Assembly (NCBI RefSeq): GCF_008369195.1
Contig: NZ_VOBC01000003.1
Span: forward strand, 248,001 to 312,000
Origin: Sporosarcina sp. ANT_H38
GTDB taxonomy: Bacteria > Bacillota > Bacilli > Bacillales_A > Planococcaceae
DNA length: 64,000 nucleotides
Reading direction: 5' to 3'
Part shown: piece after piece, positions 53,585 to 62,746 of the stretch
How positions within the stretch are numbered: the first letter of the stretch is position 1
Layout: every line of letters begins with the position of its first letter
The notes under the pieces: generated by a model
Told to the model about the DNA's origin: nothing
Database searches by the model: none
What the model saw: the letters and a program-made list of their open reading frames with translations, nothing else
Program-made: the position numbers and the translations under genes

Positions 53585-54274
53585 TTATCGTGCTGAATTT
53601 AATAATTTTAATACTTCTTTGGCAACTGCACCACCTGATGCTGGATTTTGTCCAGTGACAACGCGGTCATCTGCTACAGCGAACTCTGCCCAGTCTTCAC
53701 CTTTCACATACTTGGCACCTCTGTTAACAATTTCATCTTCTGTTAAAAATGGAACTGTTGTATCTAATCCAAGTGCGATTTCTTCAGTATTGGCGAAGCC
53801 TGCAACCTTTTTATTAGCAATTAAATAGTTACCTGCCGCATTTTTAATATTTAATAAGCCAACAGAACCATGACAAACAGCAGAGACGATCCCGCCATTC
53901 TCATATATTTTACTAGCGATATTTTGTAATTTTTCATCATTCGGGTAATCCCACATTACACCGTGCCCACCTGTATAGTAGATCGCATCATAATCTTCAG
54001 GATTAACGTCATCTGCTGATAAAGTAGTACCTAGCTTATTTAAAAAGTCATTGTTTGAATAATATTGCCAATCTAATTCAGTCATTTGATCTTGTGACAA
54101 GCTATGTGGGTCAATCGATGTATAACCACCTTTAGGGCTAACATAATCTATTTTATATCCCTCTTTTTCCATCTTATCTACAAAGTGAACAGCTTCCCCT
54201 AACCATAATCCTGTTGCACGTTCCTGATTTGGATATTTAGATATATTAGTTACAACTACTAAAATGTTTTTCAT
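53585..54274 (-). CDS. DJ-1/PfpI-family protein (Hsp31-like, class I amidotransferase fold)
   Basis: A 229-residue cytosolic protein with the nucleophile elbow Cys134-His135 in SAVCHGSVG and the Glu of ERATGLWLGE (residue 27), as in Hsp31/glyoxalase III-like members that remove methylglyoxal damage or act as deglycases/chaperones. TGGHGVMWDY and FANTEE fit this subgroup. It is transcribed divergently from a MerR regulator through a 19-bp-spacer promoter, so induction by aldehydes or thiol stress is inferred. Confidence 0.9.
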   Translation of the reverse strand: MKNILVVVTNISKYPNQERATGLWLGEAVHFVDKMEKEGYKIDYVSPKGGYTSIDPHSLSQDQMTELDWQYYSNNDFLNKLGTTLSADDVNPEDYDAIYYTGGHGVMWDYPNDEKLQNIASKIYENGGIVSAVCHGSVGLLNIKNAAGNYLIANKKVAGFANTEEIALGLDTTVPFLTEDEIVNRGAKYVKGEDWAEFAVADDRVVTGQNPASGGAVAKEVLKLLNSAR

Positions 54275-54306
54275 TATACATTCTCCTTGTTTGTTTGATA
54301 CTATGA

Positions 54307-54337
54307 ACCTTAAAGGTTAAACCATACTTTAAGTCAA
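54307..54337 (-). promoter_or_regulatory. MerR-type promoter of the DJ-1 gene
   Basis: Minus-strand TTGACT (54332-54337), 19-bp spacer, TAAGGT (54307-54312). The inverted repeat CTTAAAG-11 bp-CTTTAAG (54309-54333) fills the spacer. The overlong spacer with a dyad is the classic MerR-activated layout; the half site is that of AdhR/NmlR-type operators. Confidence 0.8.
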
Positions 54338-54349
54338 GGAGGATGTATT

Positions 54350-54685
54350 GTGTACTCTATTCAAGAAGCCAGCCTATTGTCTCAAATTCCTTCTAGTACC
54401 ATTAGATATTATGAAAAAATAAATTTAATTCCTCCTATAAGAAGAAATAAACAAGAACATCGTACATTCGATGATAAAGACATTGAAATCCTTAATTTAA
54501 TAAGATGTTTCCGACATCTAGGAATGTCGATTGAAGATATAAGAGCAAGCATTTCAAATATAAATTTAGAATATGAAGATATGAATACTAAAGCAATTTT
54601 ATTTCAGCACAAGAAAAAATTAGAGGAGCAAATTGGTATTTTAAATTCTTACATCCATGAAATTGAACAAAAAATAATTATATAA
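54350..54685 (+). CDS. MerR-family regulator, AdhR/NmlR-like
   Basis: A 111-residue regulator with the N-terminal winged helix (MYSIQEASLLSQIPSSTIRYYEKINLI; R-R-N-x...HRTFDDKDIEIL) and a C-terminal dimerisation coiled coil. One cysteine only, Cys53 in LIRCFRHLGMSIEDI, at the place of the redox-sensing Cys of AdhR/NmlR. GTG 54350 follows AAGGAGG by 8 nt. Divergent from the DJ-1-family gene and probably its activator. Confidence 0.88.
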   Translation: MYSIQEASLLSQIPSSTIRYYEKINLIPPIRRNKQEHRTFDDKDIEILNLIRCFRHLGMSIEDIRASISNINLEYEDMNTKAILFQHKKKLEEQIGILNSYIHEIEQKIII

Positions 54686-54764
54686 AAATTGTAAAGGTGA
54701 TTTCCTGTTTGAGCTGTCCCCTGTCAAGTAGACAGTGTGTATGTCTTATATCAAGTAACGGCCT

Positions 54765-54799
54765 TATGAAGCGGGTAACTACTCCCGCTTCTTTTTTTA
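54765..54799 (+). terminator. Terminator-like hairpin
   Basis: GAAGCGGG-TAACTACT-CCCGCTTC followed by TTTTTTT, 80 nt after the merR stop. The preceding CTGTCCCCTGTCAAGTAGACAG region could be an insertion-sequence end, but no transposase remains. The rest of 54686-54960 shows nothing. Confidence 0.75.
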
Positions 54800-54959
54800 A
54801 TTACCTCACTTACTTATGATACGCTTCCCTACACCACAAATTAAGATATTGAGCTAGTGATCGGCGCCTGTAAAAGAAACAACGGAAAACAATTCATTAC
54901 ACTGAATAGGGTCTTGCATAGACACCTGAAATTTAGTTTCCATGTACCGCTACTAAAAA

Positions 54960-55007
54960 AAATACCTGAATCTGAAACAGTTTAAAACTGTTTCAGATCC
55001 AGGTACC
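54960..55007 (-). terminator. Terminator of the SDR gene
   Basis: Long hairpin ACCTG-ATCTGAAACAGTTT/AACTGTTTCAGAT-CAGGT with TTTTTTTT on the minus strand, 11 nt after the stop. Confidence 0.9.
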
Positions 55008-55017
55008 TAATTTTTAT

Positions 55018-55776
55018 TTAATAAGCGGTCCAGCCTGCATCTGCAGTAATAACTGTCCCATTAACAAAACTCGAATCCTCCGAAGCTAGGAACAGTGCTA
55101 CTTTTGCAATGTCCCCTGCCTGGCCTATACGCGGGTTAATCGCAAGTCCTGGCTGAACTCGCCCCATACCGTATTGGCTGATACCTGTCATTGAAGAGCT
55201 GATATTCGTTTCGACTCCACCTGGAGCAATGGCATTACAACGAATGCCTTCCTTAGCGTACATAAAACCTGTGTTTTTTGTAAAGCCAATAACAGCATGC
55301 TTAGAAGCTGTATATGCCGCACCTGCACGAGAGCCATATAATCCGCCAGCGGAAGCTATATTAATAATTACACCTTGTTGTTTCGCCAAGAAGATCGGCA
55401 ATACTTTACGTGTTGAACGCATAACACTTGTTGTGTTGATGGCAAAAATCCGCTCCCATTTGTCATCTTCAATTTCTCCTGCTGGTTCAAAATTATCCAT
55501 AATCCCTGCATTATTCACCAATACATCAACCGTGCCATACGTGCTAACAGCTGTGCCAATTAGATTTTGAATGTCCTCTTCTTTCGCAACATTCGCAACG
55601 ACAACAACGGCTTCCCCACCATTTGACTTGATTTCTTCGACTACCGCATTAGCAGACTCAGCGTTAATATCGGACACGACCACTTTTGCCCCTTCTTGTG
55701 CATAGAGCACAGCTATTGCTTTCCCCATACCAGAACCAGCTCCTGTTACCACTGCCACTTTGTCTTGTAGTTTCAT
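55018..55776 (-). CDS. Short-chain dehydrogenase/reductase
   Basis: A 252-residue classical SDR: cofactor loop TGAGSGMGKA (residue 12 on), DINAES with Asp36-like acidic residue favouring NAD, NNAGIMD, catalytic Ser in NIASAGG and Tyr-x3-Lys in AAYTASKHA. GGGAGG lies 8 nt before ATG 55776; the longer frame upstream is rejected. The gene is divergent from a TetR regulator, which probably represses it. Substrate unknown. Confidence 0.92.
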   Translation of the reverse strand: MKLQDKVAVVTGAGSGMGKAIAVLYAQEGAKVVVSDINAESANAVVEEIKSNGGEAVVVVANVAKEEDIQNLIGTAVSTYGTVDVLVNNAGIMDNFEPAGEIEDDKWERIFAINTTSVMRSTRKVLPIFLAKQQGVIINIASAGGLYGSRAGAAYTASKHAVIGFTKNTGFMYAKEGIRCNAIAPGGVETNISSSMTGISQYGMGRVQPGLAINPRIGQAGDIAKVALFLASEDSSFVNGTVITADAGWTAY

Positions 55777-55974
55777 ATTATTACCTCCCATTTTATAGTA
55801 AATACGCTTTCGCAATAACGATAATGAACAGATGTTTAATATCTTTCAATTATAGTATAATCAATTCAACCTACTTTATTCAATCGGCAAATCACTATTC
55901 AATTGTTCATTAGTAAACAGTTTCATATACATGTGTTTATTTATTCCGAAAATATAAAGCGGAGGGTGAAAGCT

Positions 55975-56559
55975 ATGACTGACCAAGCGATTAATGTGGA
56001 TAGAAGAATTCGAAAATCCAAAGTCGCGATGAAAGAAGCACTCCTAACCTTAATGCAAACGAAAGATTTCAAGAAAATCTCTATAACCGATATTGTACAG
56101 CTTGCAGATCTGAATCGAGGAACATTTTATAAACACTTTCAATACAAAGAAGATCTGCTGGAGGAACTAATCGATGATGTGATGAAGGATTTAACTAAAT
56201 CCTACTGGGCACCTTATGGGGATTTAAGAGATACAGTAGTTCTTGACTCTAGCCAATTAACTGCGTCAGCCATTAAAATATTCAAACATGTAGCCACCTA
56301 CGCCAATTTCTACACCTTACTCGGAAATTCAAACATATTAACAGGCTTCCAAAACCGAATATGTGATGCATTAACACAACTGCTCTCTCAAGATTTATCC
56401 CGCACACCCTTACATCCAGACCTAAACGTCAATCTAATAGCCAGCTATCAGGCATATGCCATCTGGGGGATGATCGTCGAATGGATTAATAGTGGATTCC
56501 TTTATACATCCGACTATATGGCTGAACAACTACTGGGGATTGTTCAGCGTAACCATTAA
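55975..56559 (+). CDS. TetR-family regulator
   Basis: A 194-residue regulator starting MTDQAINVDRRIRKSK; HTH in KKISITDIVQLADLNRGTFYKHFQYKEDLLEEL (residues 35-67), then a C-terminal ligand domain like TetR_C_8 (DhaS-type). GGAGGGTG precedes ATG 55975; the longer frame from 55903 is not needed. The divergent intergenic region (55777-55974) contains AAACAG...TGTGTTT-like dyads that may be its operator. Confidence 0.9.
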   Translation: MTDQAINVDRRIRKSKVAMKEALLTLMQTKDFKKISITDIVQLADLNRGTFYKHFQYKEDLLEELIDDVMKDLTKSYWAPYGDLRDTVVLDSSQLTASAIKIFKHVATYANFYTLLGNSNILTGFQNRICDALTQLLSQDLSRTPLHPDLNVNLIASYQAYAIWGMIVEWINSGFLYTSDYMAEQLLGIVQRNH

Positions 56560-56581
56560 ATCTGTTAGAAACTGAAACATG

Positions 56582-56627
56582 AAAAAACAGTACCCGTTCA
56601 CCATAAGTGTGACAGGTACTGTTTTTT
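56582..56627 (+). terminator. Terminator of the TetR gene
   Basis: AAAAAACAGTACC/GGTACTGTTTTTT perfect arms, 22 nt after the stop. The following 56628-56860 is AT-rich without a gene. Confidence 0.9.
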
Positions 56628-56866
56628 GCCGACTTCTGTCCCCACCCCCTCCTCTATCAATTTTTTGTCATTCTTCCTGCATTTTATTATAGGAGGAACG
56701 AATATTTAAATAGTTAATATAATCTATAATTACTGAATAATTGAGAAGCATTTATATTAATTGAGAATTTAATAGCCCTCTTTAAAAGCATTGTGTATGC
56801 ATCTCATATCTACAATGACTATTAAAAGCGCTTTTTAAGTGATTCAAGTTAGATAAAGTATTATTC

Positions 56867-56900
56867 TTGACAAAGATATATTTTTATATAATAATTATTA
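56867..56900 (+). promoter_or_regulatory. ahpC promoter with PerR box
   Basis: TTGACA (56867-56872) followed by AT-rich -10 candidates. ATATAATAATTATTA (56886-56900) matches the PerR consensus TTATAATNATTATAA at 13/15 positions and overlaps the -10, so peroxide derepression is expected. Confidence 0.75.
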
Positions 56901-56924
56901 TCGAATTAGAATTATTATTGTTAG

Positions 56925-56960
56925 CAATAACAAACGAATATACATGTATGTTTGTTTGTT
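56925..56960 (+). repeat. Inverted repeat in the ahpC leader
   Basis: CAATAACAAAC - 14 bp - GTTTGTTATTG, perfect 11-bp arms, between promoter and ahpC start. It could be an mRNA stem or a second operator. Confidence 0.6.
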
Positions 56961-57021
56961 ATTGGTAAAGCCTAAACTAATAACAATATGATCTAAAAAC
57001 ATACTAGGAGGAGTTCATATA

Positions 57022-57591
57022 ATGTCTCTAATCGGAAAAGAAATCCAAACTTTCAAAGCATCAGCTTACAATAGCGGTAACGGTGAGTTCATCGAGGTTA
57101 CTGAAGAAAATCTAAAAGGTCAATGGAGTGTTGTTTGCTTCTATCCTGCAGACTTTACATTCGTTTGCCCTACTGAACTTGGAGATCTTCAAGACCAATA
57201 TGCAACACTAAAAGAACTTGGCGTAGAAGTTTACTCTGTTTCTACGGATACGCACTTCACGCACAAAGCATGGCATGATCATTCAGAAGTAATTAGCAAA
57301 CTTCAATACATTATGATCGGCGACCCTTCACAAACAATTTCTCGCAACTTCGACGTACTCGATGCGGAAGCAGGCCTAGCACAACGCGGTACATTCATCA
57401 TTGACCCTGATGGTATCGTACAATCTTCTGAAATCAACGCAGACGGTATCGGCCGTGACGCAAGCGTACTTGTTGGTAAAATTAAAGCAGCACAATATGT
57501 TCGTAAGAACCCAGGTGAAGTTTGCCCTGCAAAATGGAAAGAAGGCGAAGCAACACTTAAGCCAAGCCTTGACCTTGTAGGTAAAATTTAA
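57022..57591 (+). CDS. ahpC: Alkyl hydroperoxide reductase AhpC (2-Cys peroxiredoxin)
   Basis: AhpC reduces hydrogen peroxide and organic peroxides. The 189-residue protein has peroxidatic Cys49 in FTFVCPTEL and resolving Cys168 in GEVCPAKW, with the typical YPADFTF and [17 protein letters not shown] precedes ATG 57022. ahpF, its reductase, follows 147 nt downstream past a hairpin that could lower ahpF expression. Confidence 0.98.
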   Translation: MSLIGKEIQTFKASAYNSGNGEFIEVTEENLKGQWSVVCFYPADFTFVCPTELGDLQDQYATLKELGVEVYSVSTDTHFTHKAWHDHSEVISKLQYIMIGDPSQTISRNFDVLDAEAGLAQRGTFIIDPDGIVQSSEINADGIGRDASVLVGKIKAAQYVRKNPGEVCPAKWKEGEATLKPSLDLVGKI

Positions 57592-57599
57592 TTTGAATC

Positions 57600-57631
57600 A
57601 GCGGGGAGTTCAAACTCCCCGCTAATTTTTT
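57600..57631 (+). terminator. Hairpin between ahpC and ahpF (partial terminator)
   Basis: AGCGGGGAGTT-CA-AACTCCCCGCT followed by AATTTTTT. A second dyad CAGATTTTGA/TCAAAATCTG lies at 57650-57684. Since no clear promoter precedes ahpF, the first hairpin probably attenuates read-through or stabilises ahpC mRNA. Confidence 0.8.
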
Positions 57632-57738
57632 AAGCTTCGGCGGATGCTTCAGATTTTGAATTAAACGGAAGTCTTCAAAATCTGGTACATACACGCCGAT
57701 GTGTATTTGACGAAGTACATACTAAGGAGTCGATCATT

Positions 57739-59265
57739 TTGTTAGATGCAACTATAAAAGCACAGCTCGCACAATATCTTGAAATGATGGAGAGCGATAT
57801 TCTACTAAAAGTAAGCGCAGGATCTGATAAGATTTCCCGCGAAATGCTGGCATTAGTGGATGAACTAGCCACTATGTCATACAACATCAAAGTTGAACAC
57901 ACACAATTAGAAAGAACACCTAGCTTTAGTGTCAACCGTATCGGCGAAGATACTGGAATCAATTTTGCAGGTATTCCTCTTGGACATGAGTTTACGTCAC
58001 TCGTGCTAGCTTTACTACAAGTAAGCGGTAGAGCCCCGAAAGTCGATCAGAAAGTCATTGACCAAGTCAAAAACATTAAAGATGCATACCATTTTGAATC
58101 GTATATTAGCCTAAGTTGTCAGAACTGCCCTGAGGTTGTACAAGCCTTGAACGTCATGAGCGTTCTGAACCCCAACATTACACATACCATGATCGATGGG
58201 GCAGCTTATAAAGAAGAGGTAGAAAGCAAAAACATCTTGGCAGTACCAACAGTATTTCTTAACGGAGAAACATTTGGTAGCGGTCGGATGACAGTAGAAG
58301 AAATTCTTGCGAAGTTAGGCAGTGCGCCAGATGCTTCCGAGTTTGCCGATAAAGAGCCTTTCGATGTACTTGTCATCGGGGGCGGACCTGCGGGGTCAAG
58401 TGCAGCAATCTATGCAGCACGTAAAGGCATCCGTACAGGTATCGTCGCTGAACGCTTTGGCGGTCAGATTCTTGACACAGCTTCCATCGAAAACTTTATC
58501 AGTGTCAAACACACTGAAGGCCCTAAGCTCGCAGCAAGCCTCGAGGAACACGTGAAAGAATATAACGTAGACGTCATGAATTTACAGCGTGCTAAACGCT
58601 TAGAAAAGAAAGACCTTATCGAGATTGAACTAGAAAATGGTGCTATTCTAAAAAGTAAAACCGTCATCCTTTCAACAGGTGCACGCTGGCGTAATATCGA
58701 CGTCCCTGGCGAGGCGGAATTTAGAAACAAAGGGGTAGCCTACTGCCCACACTGTGATGGTCCATTATTCACAGGAAAACACGTAGCCGTTATCGGTGGC
58801 GGTAATTCCGGCGTTGAAGCAGCAATTGACCTCGCAGGCATTGTAAAACATGTAACTGTTCTTGAATATTCATCCGAGCTAAAAGCCGATTCTGTACTGC
58901 AAGATCGCCTTTACAGCCTACCGAATGTAACTGTACTGAAGAGCGTGCAAACAAAAGAAATTACCGGCACAGACAACGTAAAAGGGATTACGTATATGGA
59001 ACTAGACTCTGAAACAGAACAACATATCGAACTATCCGGTGTATTTATCCAAATCGGACTCGTACCGAGTACGGATTGGTTAGGCGATACAGTGGAACGC
59101 AATCGCGCTGGTGAGATTGTAATCGATAACCGCGGAGCAACAAACATCCCAGGCGTATTTGCTGCAGGCGACTGCACGACAAATCCATATAAACAAATCA
59201 TTATTTCTATGGGATCAGGCGCTACAGCCGCTCTAGGTGCTTTCGATTATCTCGTTCGGAACTAA
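57739..59265 (+). CDS. ahpF: Alkyl hydroperoxide reductase subunit AhpF
   Basis: A 508-residue NADH-dependent flavoprotein disulfide reductase that recycles AhpC. N-terminal double thioredoxin-like domain with CQNC (about residues 129-132), then a thioredoxin-reductase-like part with FAD site VIGGGPAGSSAAIYAARKG, redox pair CPHC and NADH site GGGNSGVEAA; the C-terminus ends AAGDCTTNPYKQIIISMGSGA. The start is TTG 57739, 9 nt after AAGGAG. Confidence 0.97.
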   Translation: MLDATIKAQLAQYLEMMESDILLKVSAGSDKISREMLALVDELATMSYNIKVEHTQLERTPSFSVNRIGEDTGINFAGIPLGHEFTSLVLALLQVSGRAPKVDQKVIDQVKNIKDAYHFESYISLSCQNCPEVVQALNVMSVLNPNITHTMIDGAAYKEEVESKNILAVPTVFLNGETFGSGRMTVEEILAKLGSAPDASEFADKEPFDVLVIGGGPAGSSAAIYAARKGIRTGIVAERFGGQILDTASIENFISVKHTEGPKLAASLEEHVKEYNVDVMNLQRAKRLEKKDLIEIELENGAILKSKTVILSTGARWRNIDVPGEAEFRNKGVAYCPHCDGPLFTGKHVAVIGGGNSGVEAAIDLAGIVKHVTVLEYSSELKADSVLQDRLYSLPNVTVLKSVQTKEITGTDNVKGITYMELDSETEQHIELSGVFIQIGLVPSTDWLGDTVERNRAGEIVIDNRGATNIPGVFAAGDCTTNPYKQIIISMGSGATAALGAFDYLVRN

Positions 59266-59328
59266 TGCATGAATATGCGTAACTTCTTCGTTATTGTATG
59301 GCTTGCATCAACTACTACCTACTAATTT

Positions 59329-59372
59329 GAAAGTCCCTGTACTATCTGACTGATAGTACAGGGACTTTCTTT
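59329..59372 (+). terminator. Terminator of ahpF
   Basis: GAAAGTCCCTGTACTATC/GATAGTACAGGGACTTTC, perfect 18-bp arms and TTTG tail. Confidence 0.92.
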
Positions 59373-59548
59373 GTAATGAAGTATAATATCTTCAATATAA
59401 TCATCAAGAAACGCTTACATACGATGAGGTTCATCTGGTTGTCCAGCGTAGACCCAATCATCAAGTCTATTGAGTGTGGTCAGTTGTGAAATAAAATCAG
59501 GTGCTTTATCTACTTTCATTGATTAGTTGCTTCAAAAAATAGGATAGA

Positions 59549-59592
59549 AAAAGTGGTCCTAATCATCAAATTTCAATGATTAGGACCACTTA
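59549..59592 (-). terminator. Terminator of the alpha-glucoside operon
   Basis: AAGTGGTCCTAATCAT/ATGATTAGGACCACTT, 16-bp arms, TTTTTC on the minus strand, 64 nt after the malA stop. Between this and the ahpF terminator nothing is supported beyond a 34-codon frame without ribosome site. Confidence 0.88.
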
Positions 59593-59655
59593 AGTTATTT
59601 TAAACTAGTTATGCCACTGTTAATAACCAGTATACGGAATACCCATCCGCTCTAT

Positions 59656-61008
59656 TTACTTCAATTCAGGCCAATAGCCTTTATTGGCAATAATCATGTC
59701 ATCCAAGATTTGTTTCGCCACGCGAGCACTTGGAATTGTTTTACTGAGTGTGAAAGCTTGTAATATTTTTTCATAACTTCCTTCAATAGCACCTTCAACA
59801 ATAAGTTTCTCACTGTTTACCTGCTGCATCATTAGCCCTTGTTGGAACAAAGGAATATTATCCTTAGCAATCACTTCAGGTCCATTTTTCCCAATGTATG
59901 CAGGTACTTCTACCATTGCATCATATGGCATGTTAGGAATTGCCCCTTTATTCTCAACAATGACTAAGAAGCGTTGACGCGTGTCATTTTTAAGCGCAAT
60001 GGTCAAGTCGCTAATCCAATCTCCGTGTGCACCAGCATAAAATGCTTTTCCATCAATTTCACCCGTTTTCAAGAAATGTTCTACACCATCAAACAAATCT
60101 TTTTCACGTGTATCCATAACCTCATTTGCGCGCGTGCGATCTGGATTAGAAACTTCTACCGATTCCTTACCCAAAAGATAATAATTTAAATACGTATTTG
60201 GTAAAAAGTCAGGGAAGTATTCTGTCATTTCGTACATTGCTTCCCACACATGAACCCAAGCGCTTACTGCATGGCGATTATTAGCTTTCTTATGTTCATT
60301 TATTTTTCCAATATGTGATTCCGGCAATAAAATTTTGTGTTTCTTCATATAAGCCTTCACATCTGGCAGAATATCGCGGCCATTATGCGTCATACTTGTG
60401 AACCAGCCAAAATGATTTAATCCAAAATAGTCATATTCAATTTCCGAGTAGTTAGCGATTTTTAGTGACTCTGCAATGATATCTACAATTGCGATTGGCA
60501 TATCACAAATATTAATGACCCGTGCATTTGGACGAAGCTTTCTGCATGCTTCGGCTACTATTGCAGCAGGGTTAGAATAGTTCAAAATCCAGTGATCTTT
60601 TTCAGCATATTTTTCTGCATCGTCAATTACTTTTAACATCGGGAATATCGTCCGCAATCCATAGGCAAATCCTCCACTACCACATGTTTCTTGCCCTACA
60701 CATCCATATTTAAGTGGGATTTTTTCGTCTTGCTCGCGCATTGCATATTTTCCAACACGAATTTGTGCAAAGACGAAACTTGCATCTGAGTACGCTTCTT
60801 TTTCATCTGTAGTGACGGTTAGCTTAATATTAGTTTTTAGTTCCTCTTTTAAGATCCAATCAACAACAACAGCTACTTTATCTTGACGTTCTTTATCAAT
60901 ATCAAAAAGACGGATTTCACTAACCTCTAATTCCTTTTGACGCAACGCAATTGACTTCACGATTCCAGGAGTAAATGTGCTTCCTCCACCAGCGATTGTT
61001 ATAATCAT
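59656..61008 (-). CDS. malA: 6-phospho-alpha-glucosidase (GH4)
   Basis: A 450-residue NAD- and Mn-dependent glycosidase that splits phosphorylated alpha-glucosides such as maltose 6-phosphate. N-terminal NAD site ITIAGGGSTFTPG, GQETCGSGGFAYGLR (the CGxGGFAYG form seen in alpha-specific GlvA/MalA), LNYSNPAAI, ICDMP (metal Cys) and GLNHFGW (metal His). ATG 61008 lies 7 nt after AGAAGGTG. It follows the PTS gene by 20 nt. Alpha rather than beta specificity is judged from those motifs and the PTS type. Confidence 0.92.
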   Translation of the reverse strand: MIITIAGGGSTFTPGIVKSIALRQKELEVSEIRLFDIDKERQDKVAVVVDWILKEELKTNIKLTVTTDEKEAYSDASFVFAQIRVGKYAMREQDEKIPLKYGCVGQETCGSGGFAYGLRTIFPMLKVIDDAEKYAEKDHWILNYSNPAAIVAEACRKLRPNARVINICDMPIAIVDIIAESLKIANYSEIEYDYFGLNHFGWFTSMTHNGRDILPDVKAYMKKHKILLPESHIGKINEHKKANNRHAVSAWVHVWEAMYEMTEYFPDFLPNTYLNYYLLGKESVEVSNPDRTRANEVMDTREKDLFDGVEHFLKTGEIDGKAFYAGAHGDWISDLTIALKNDTRQRFLVIVENKGAIPNMPYDAMVEVPAYIGKNGPEVIAKDNIPLFQQGLMMQQVNSEKLIVEGAIEGSYEKILQAFTLSKTIPSARVAKQILDDMIIANKGYWPELK

Positions 61009-61028
61009 CAATAAACACCTTCTCTTTT

Positions 61029-62609
61029 CTATTTATTATTTTCTAAATATGTTTGAACTGCATTACGAATTTCGGGAACCCCTAAACCATAGATGATCTG
61101 TATATCATTGTTCTTCTTCACAATCCCGCTATTGGGATAGCCATTGAGAAGATCGTCGTTAATCTGTTCTACATCTTTTACACTCACACGTAATCGAGTA
61201 AAACAATTATCAACTTCGATAATATTATCTTTTCCACCTAGTCCGTTCACTATGTTTTCCGCATCTATACCTTCACTTACTGCTTCTTGCGATTTTTTCA
61301 CTTCTGATGACGGCTTTATAATTTGAACTGCATTCGCATCAACTTCACGACCAGGAGTCTTCAAATTTAGCTTTTTAATAATAAAGCTAAATAGGACAAA
61401 ATAAACGACGATTTGAAGTGCACCTAATAAAAAGTATATTGGATAGTTTGTTTTCTCTACACCTAATACAACATTCATAATGACGGAGTTCAACAAACCT
61501 CCACTCATAGCTGTAACGCCAAACAACTTGAGTAAAACGATAAATACCCCAGCTAGTATGGAATGAACAAGGTATAGTAATGGCGAAACAAAAACAAACA
61601 AAAAGTCTAATGGTTCCGTAATGGAAGCGACCGATGCAGTAATCATCAACGGAACAATTAATGTGATTGTTCTTGCTCTGTTTTGCTTAAACGCAGTATA
61701 GATGAATGCCAAACCAATACCGATATAAGCGAACATTTTTGTGAATCCCATTGCCATCATGTAATAAATGGAATCGGTGAAAGGCAGGGAAGCATCTTTT
61801 AATTCTGCCATTACAATTGCGTATGCTCCAGAGTAGGTTTGTCCATTTATCGTTTGGACGCCACCAACCTCCGTAAATAAGAACGGTGTATAGACTAAAT
61901 GATGCAATCCAGTTGGAACTAAAAGCCTATCCAAGAATCCAAATAAAAACAAACCAAATTCATTTGTTCTGGAAATAACCCCCGTCAACCCATTAATTCC
62001 GTTTTGCAAATACGGCCACGTCCAAATGGCAACCCAACCCATAAACAGGGAAACAAAAATCATTACAAAAAAGGAGAACCTGACGCCAGACAACATTTGG
62101 AACATCGGATTTTTTATTTGCACGTGATTCGTCCTGTTGAAGATATACCCTACAACACAACCTAGGATTATCCCGCTAAACACGCCCATATCTAATACTT
62201 GGAATCCCAATACCTCTGCTTGACCGGTTCCGGAAAGGCCAGTAAATTCATTTGGTGTGATAATCATTTTAAACGTATTCAAACTAACATTATTGGCTGT
62301 TAAAAATACTAAATAGGAAAGTAAACCAATTACCGCTGCACTATGCTTTTCTTTTTTGGCGAACGCTGCAGATAACCCAACGACAAACAATATCCCTAAA
62401 TTATTAATAATCGTCATGACAGCTTGATAGATGAGATTACCTACAAGTTGAATGGGTCCCCACTGTAAAAAAGGTAATACGCCTAGCAACGTTTGGTTCG
62501 TCAATAGTACCCCGATAATCATAATCATACCGACGACACCGACGTACATGATTGGCTGTACCATCGTTTTAGAGAATTGCTCTAATAAAGACATAATCTT
62601 TTTCTTCAT
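61029..62609 (-). CDS. malP: Alpha-glucoside-specific PTS transporter EIIBC
   Basis: A 526-residue PTS permease: EIIC domain (about ten helices, residues 10-420, with a LLVPTGLHHLVYTPFLF glucose-family motif and ASITEPLDFLF) then EIIB with phospho-Cys in NCFTRLRVSV near residue 470. No EIIA, so the glucose EIIA is probably shared. ATG 62609 follows AAAGGAAG by 8 nt. Lies behind a RAT/terminator controlled by the upstream LicT-type protein. Confidence 0.9.
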   Translation of the reverse strand: MKKKIMSLLEQFSKTMVQPIMYVGVVGMIMIIGVLLTNQTLLGVLPFLQWGPIQLVGNLIYQAVMTIINNLGILFVVGLSAAFAKKEKHSAAVIGLLSYLVFLTANNVSLNTFKMIITPNEFTGLSGTGQAEVLGFQVLDMGVFSGIILGCVVGYIFNRTNHVQIKNPMFQMLSGVRFSFFVMIFVSLFMGWVAIWTWPYLQNGINGLTGVISRTNEFGLFLFGFLDRLLVPTGLHHLVYTPFLFTEVGGVQTINGQTYSGAYAIVMAELKDASLPFTDSIYYMMAMGFTKMFAYIGIGLAFIYTAFKQNRARTITLIVPLMITASVASITEPLDFLFVFVSPLLYLVHSILAGVFIVLLKLFGVTAMSGGLLNSVIMNVVLGVEKTNYPIYFLLGALQIVVYFVLFSFIIKKLNLKTPGREVDANAVQIIKPSSEVKKSQEAVSEGIDAENIVNGLGGKDNIIEVDNCFTRLRVSVKDVEQINDDLLNGYPNSGIVKKNNDIQIIYGLGVPEIRNAVQTYLENNK

Positions 62610-62634
62610 TACCAACTTCCTTTCTAATTTTGTG

Positions 62635-62746
62635 AAAAAAAAAGACCCAAAGCATGTTGCAAACTACCAACGGATAAAAAGTAATTATCCTTGAATGATA
62701 GTTCAACATACTCCAGGTCTTGCCGGTCAACTGACCGTAACAATCC
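62635..62746 (-). promoter_or_regulatory. RAT antiterminator and terminator between licT and malP
   Basis: RAT sequence at 62716-62746 begins GGATTGTTAC and ends GGCAAGACC; its first base is the last base of the licT stop codon. Overlapping terminator: AAGACC...GGGTCTT with GTATGTTG/CAACATGC inner pairs and TTTTTTTTT on the minus strand. RAT folding excludes the terminator. Confidence 0.88.

Noticed and set aside
54705..54800. Possible insertion-sequence end (CTGTCCCCTGTCAAGTAGACAG)
   Set aside because: No matching opposite end or transposase fragment in the window.
59415..59519. 34-codon minus-strand frame (MKVDKAPDFI...)
   Set aside because: No ribosome site and no known domain; could be a gene remnant but cannot be supported.
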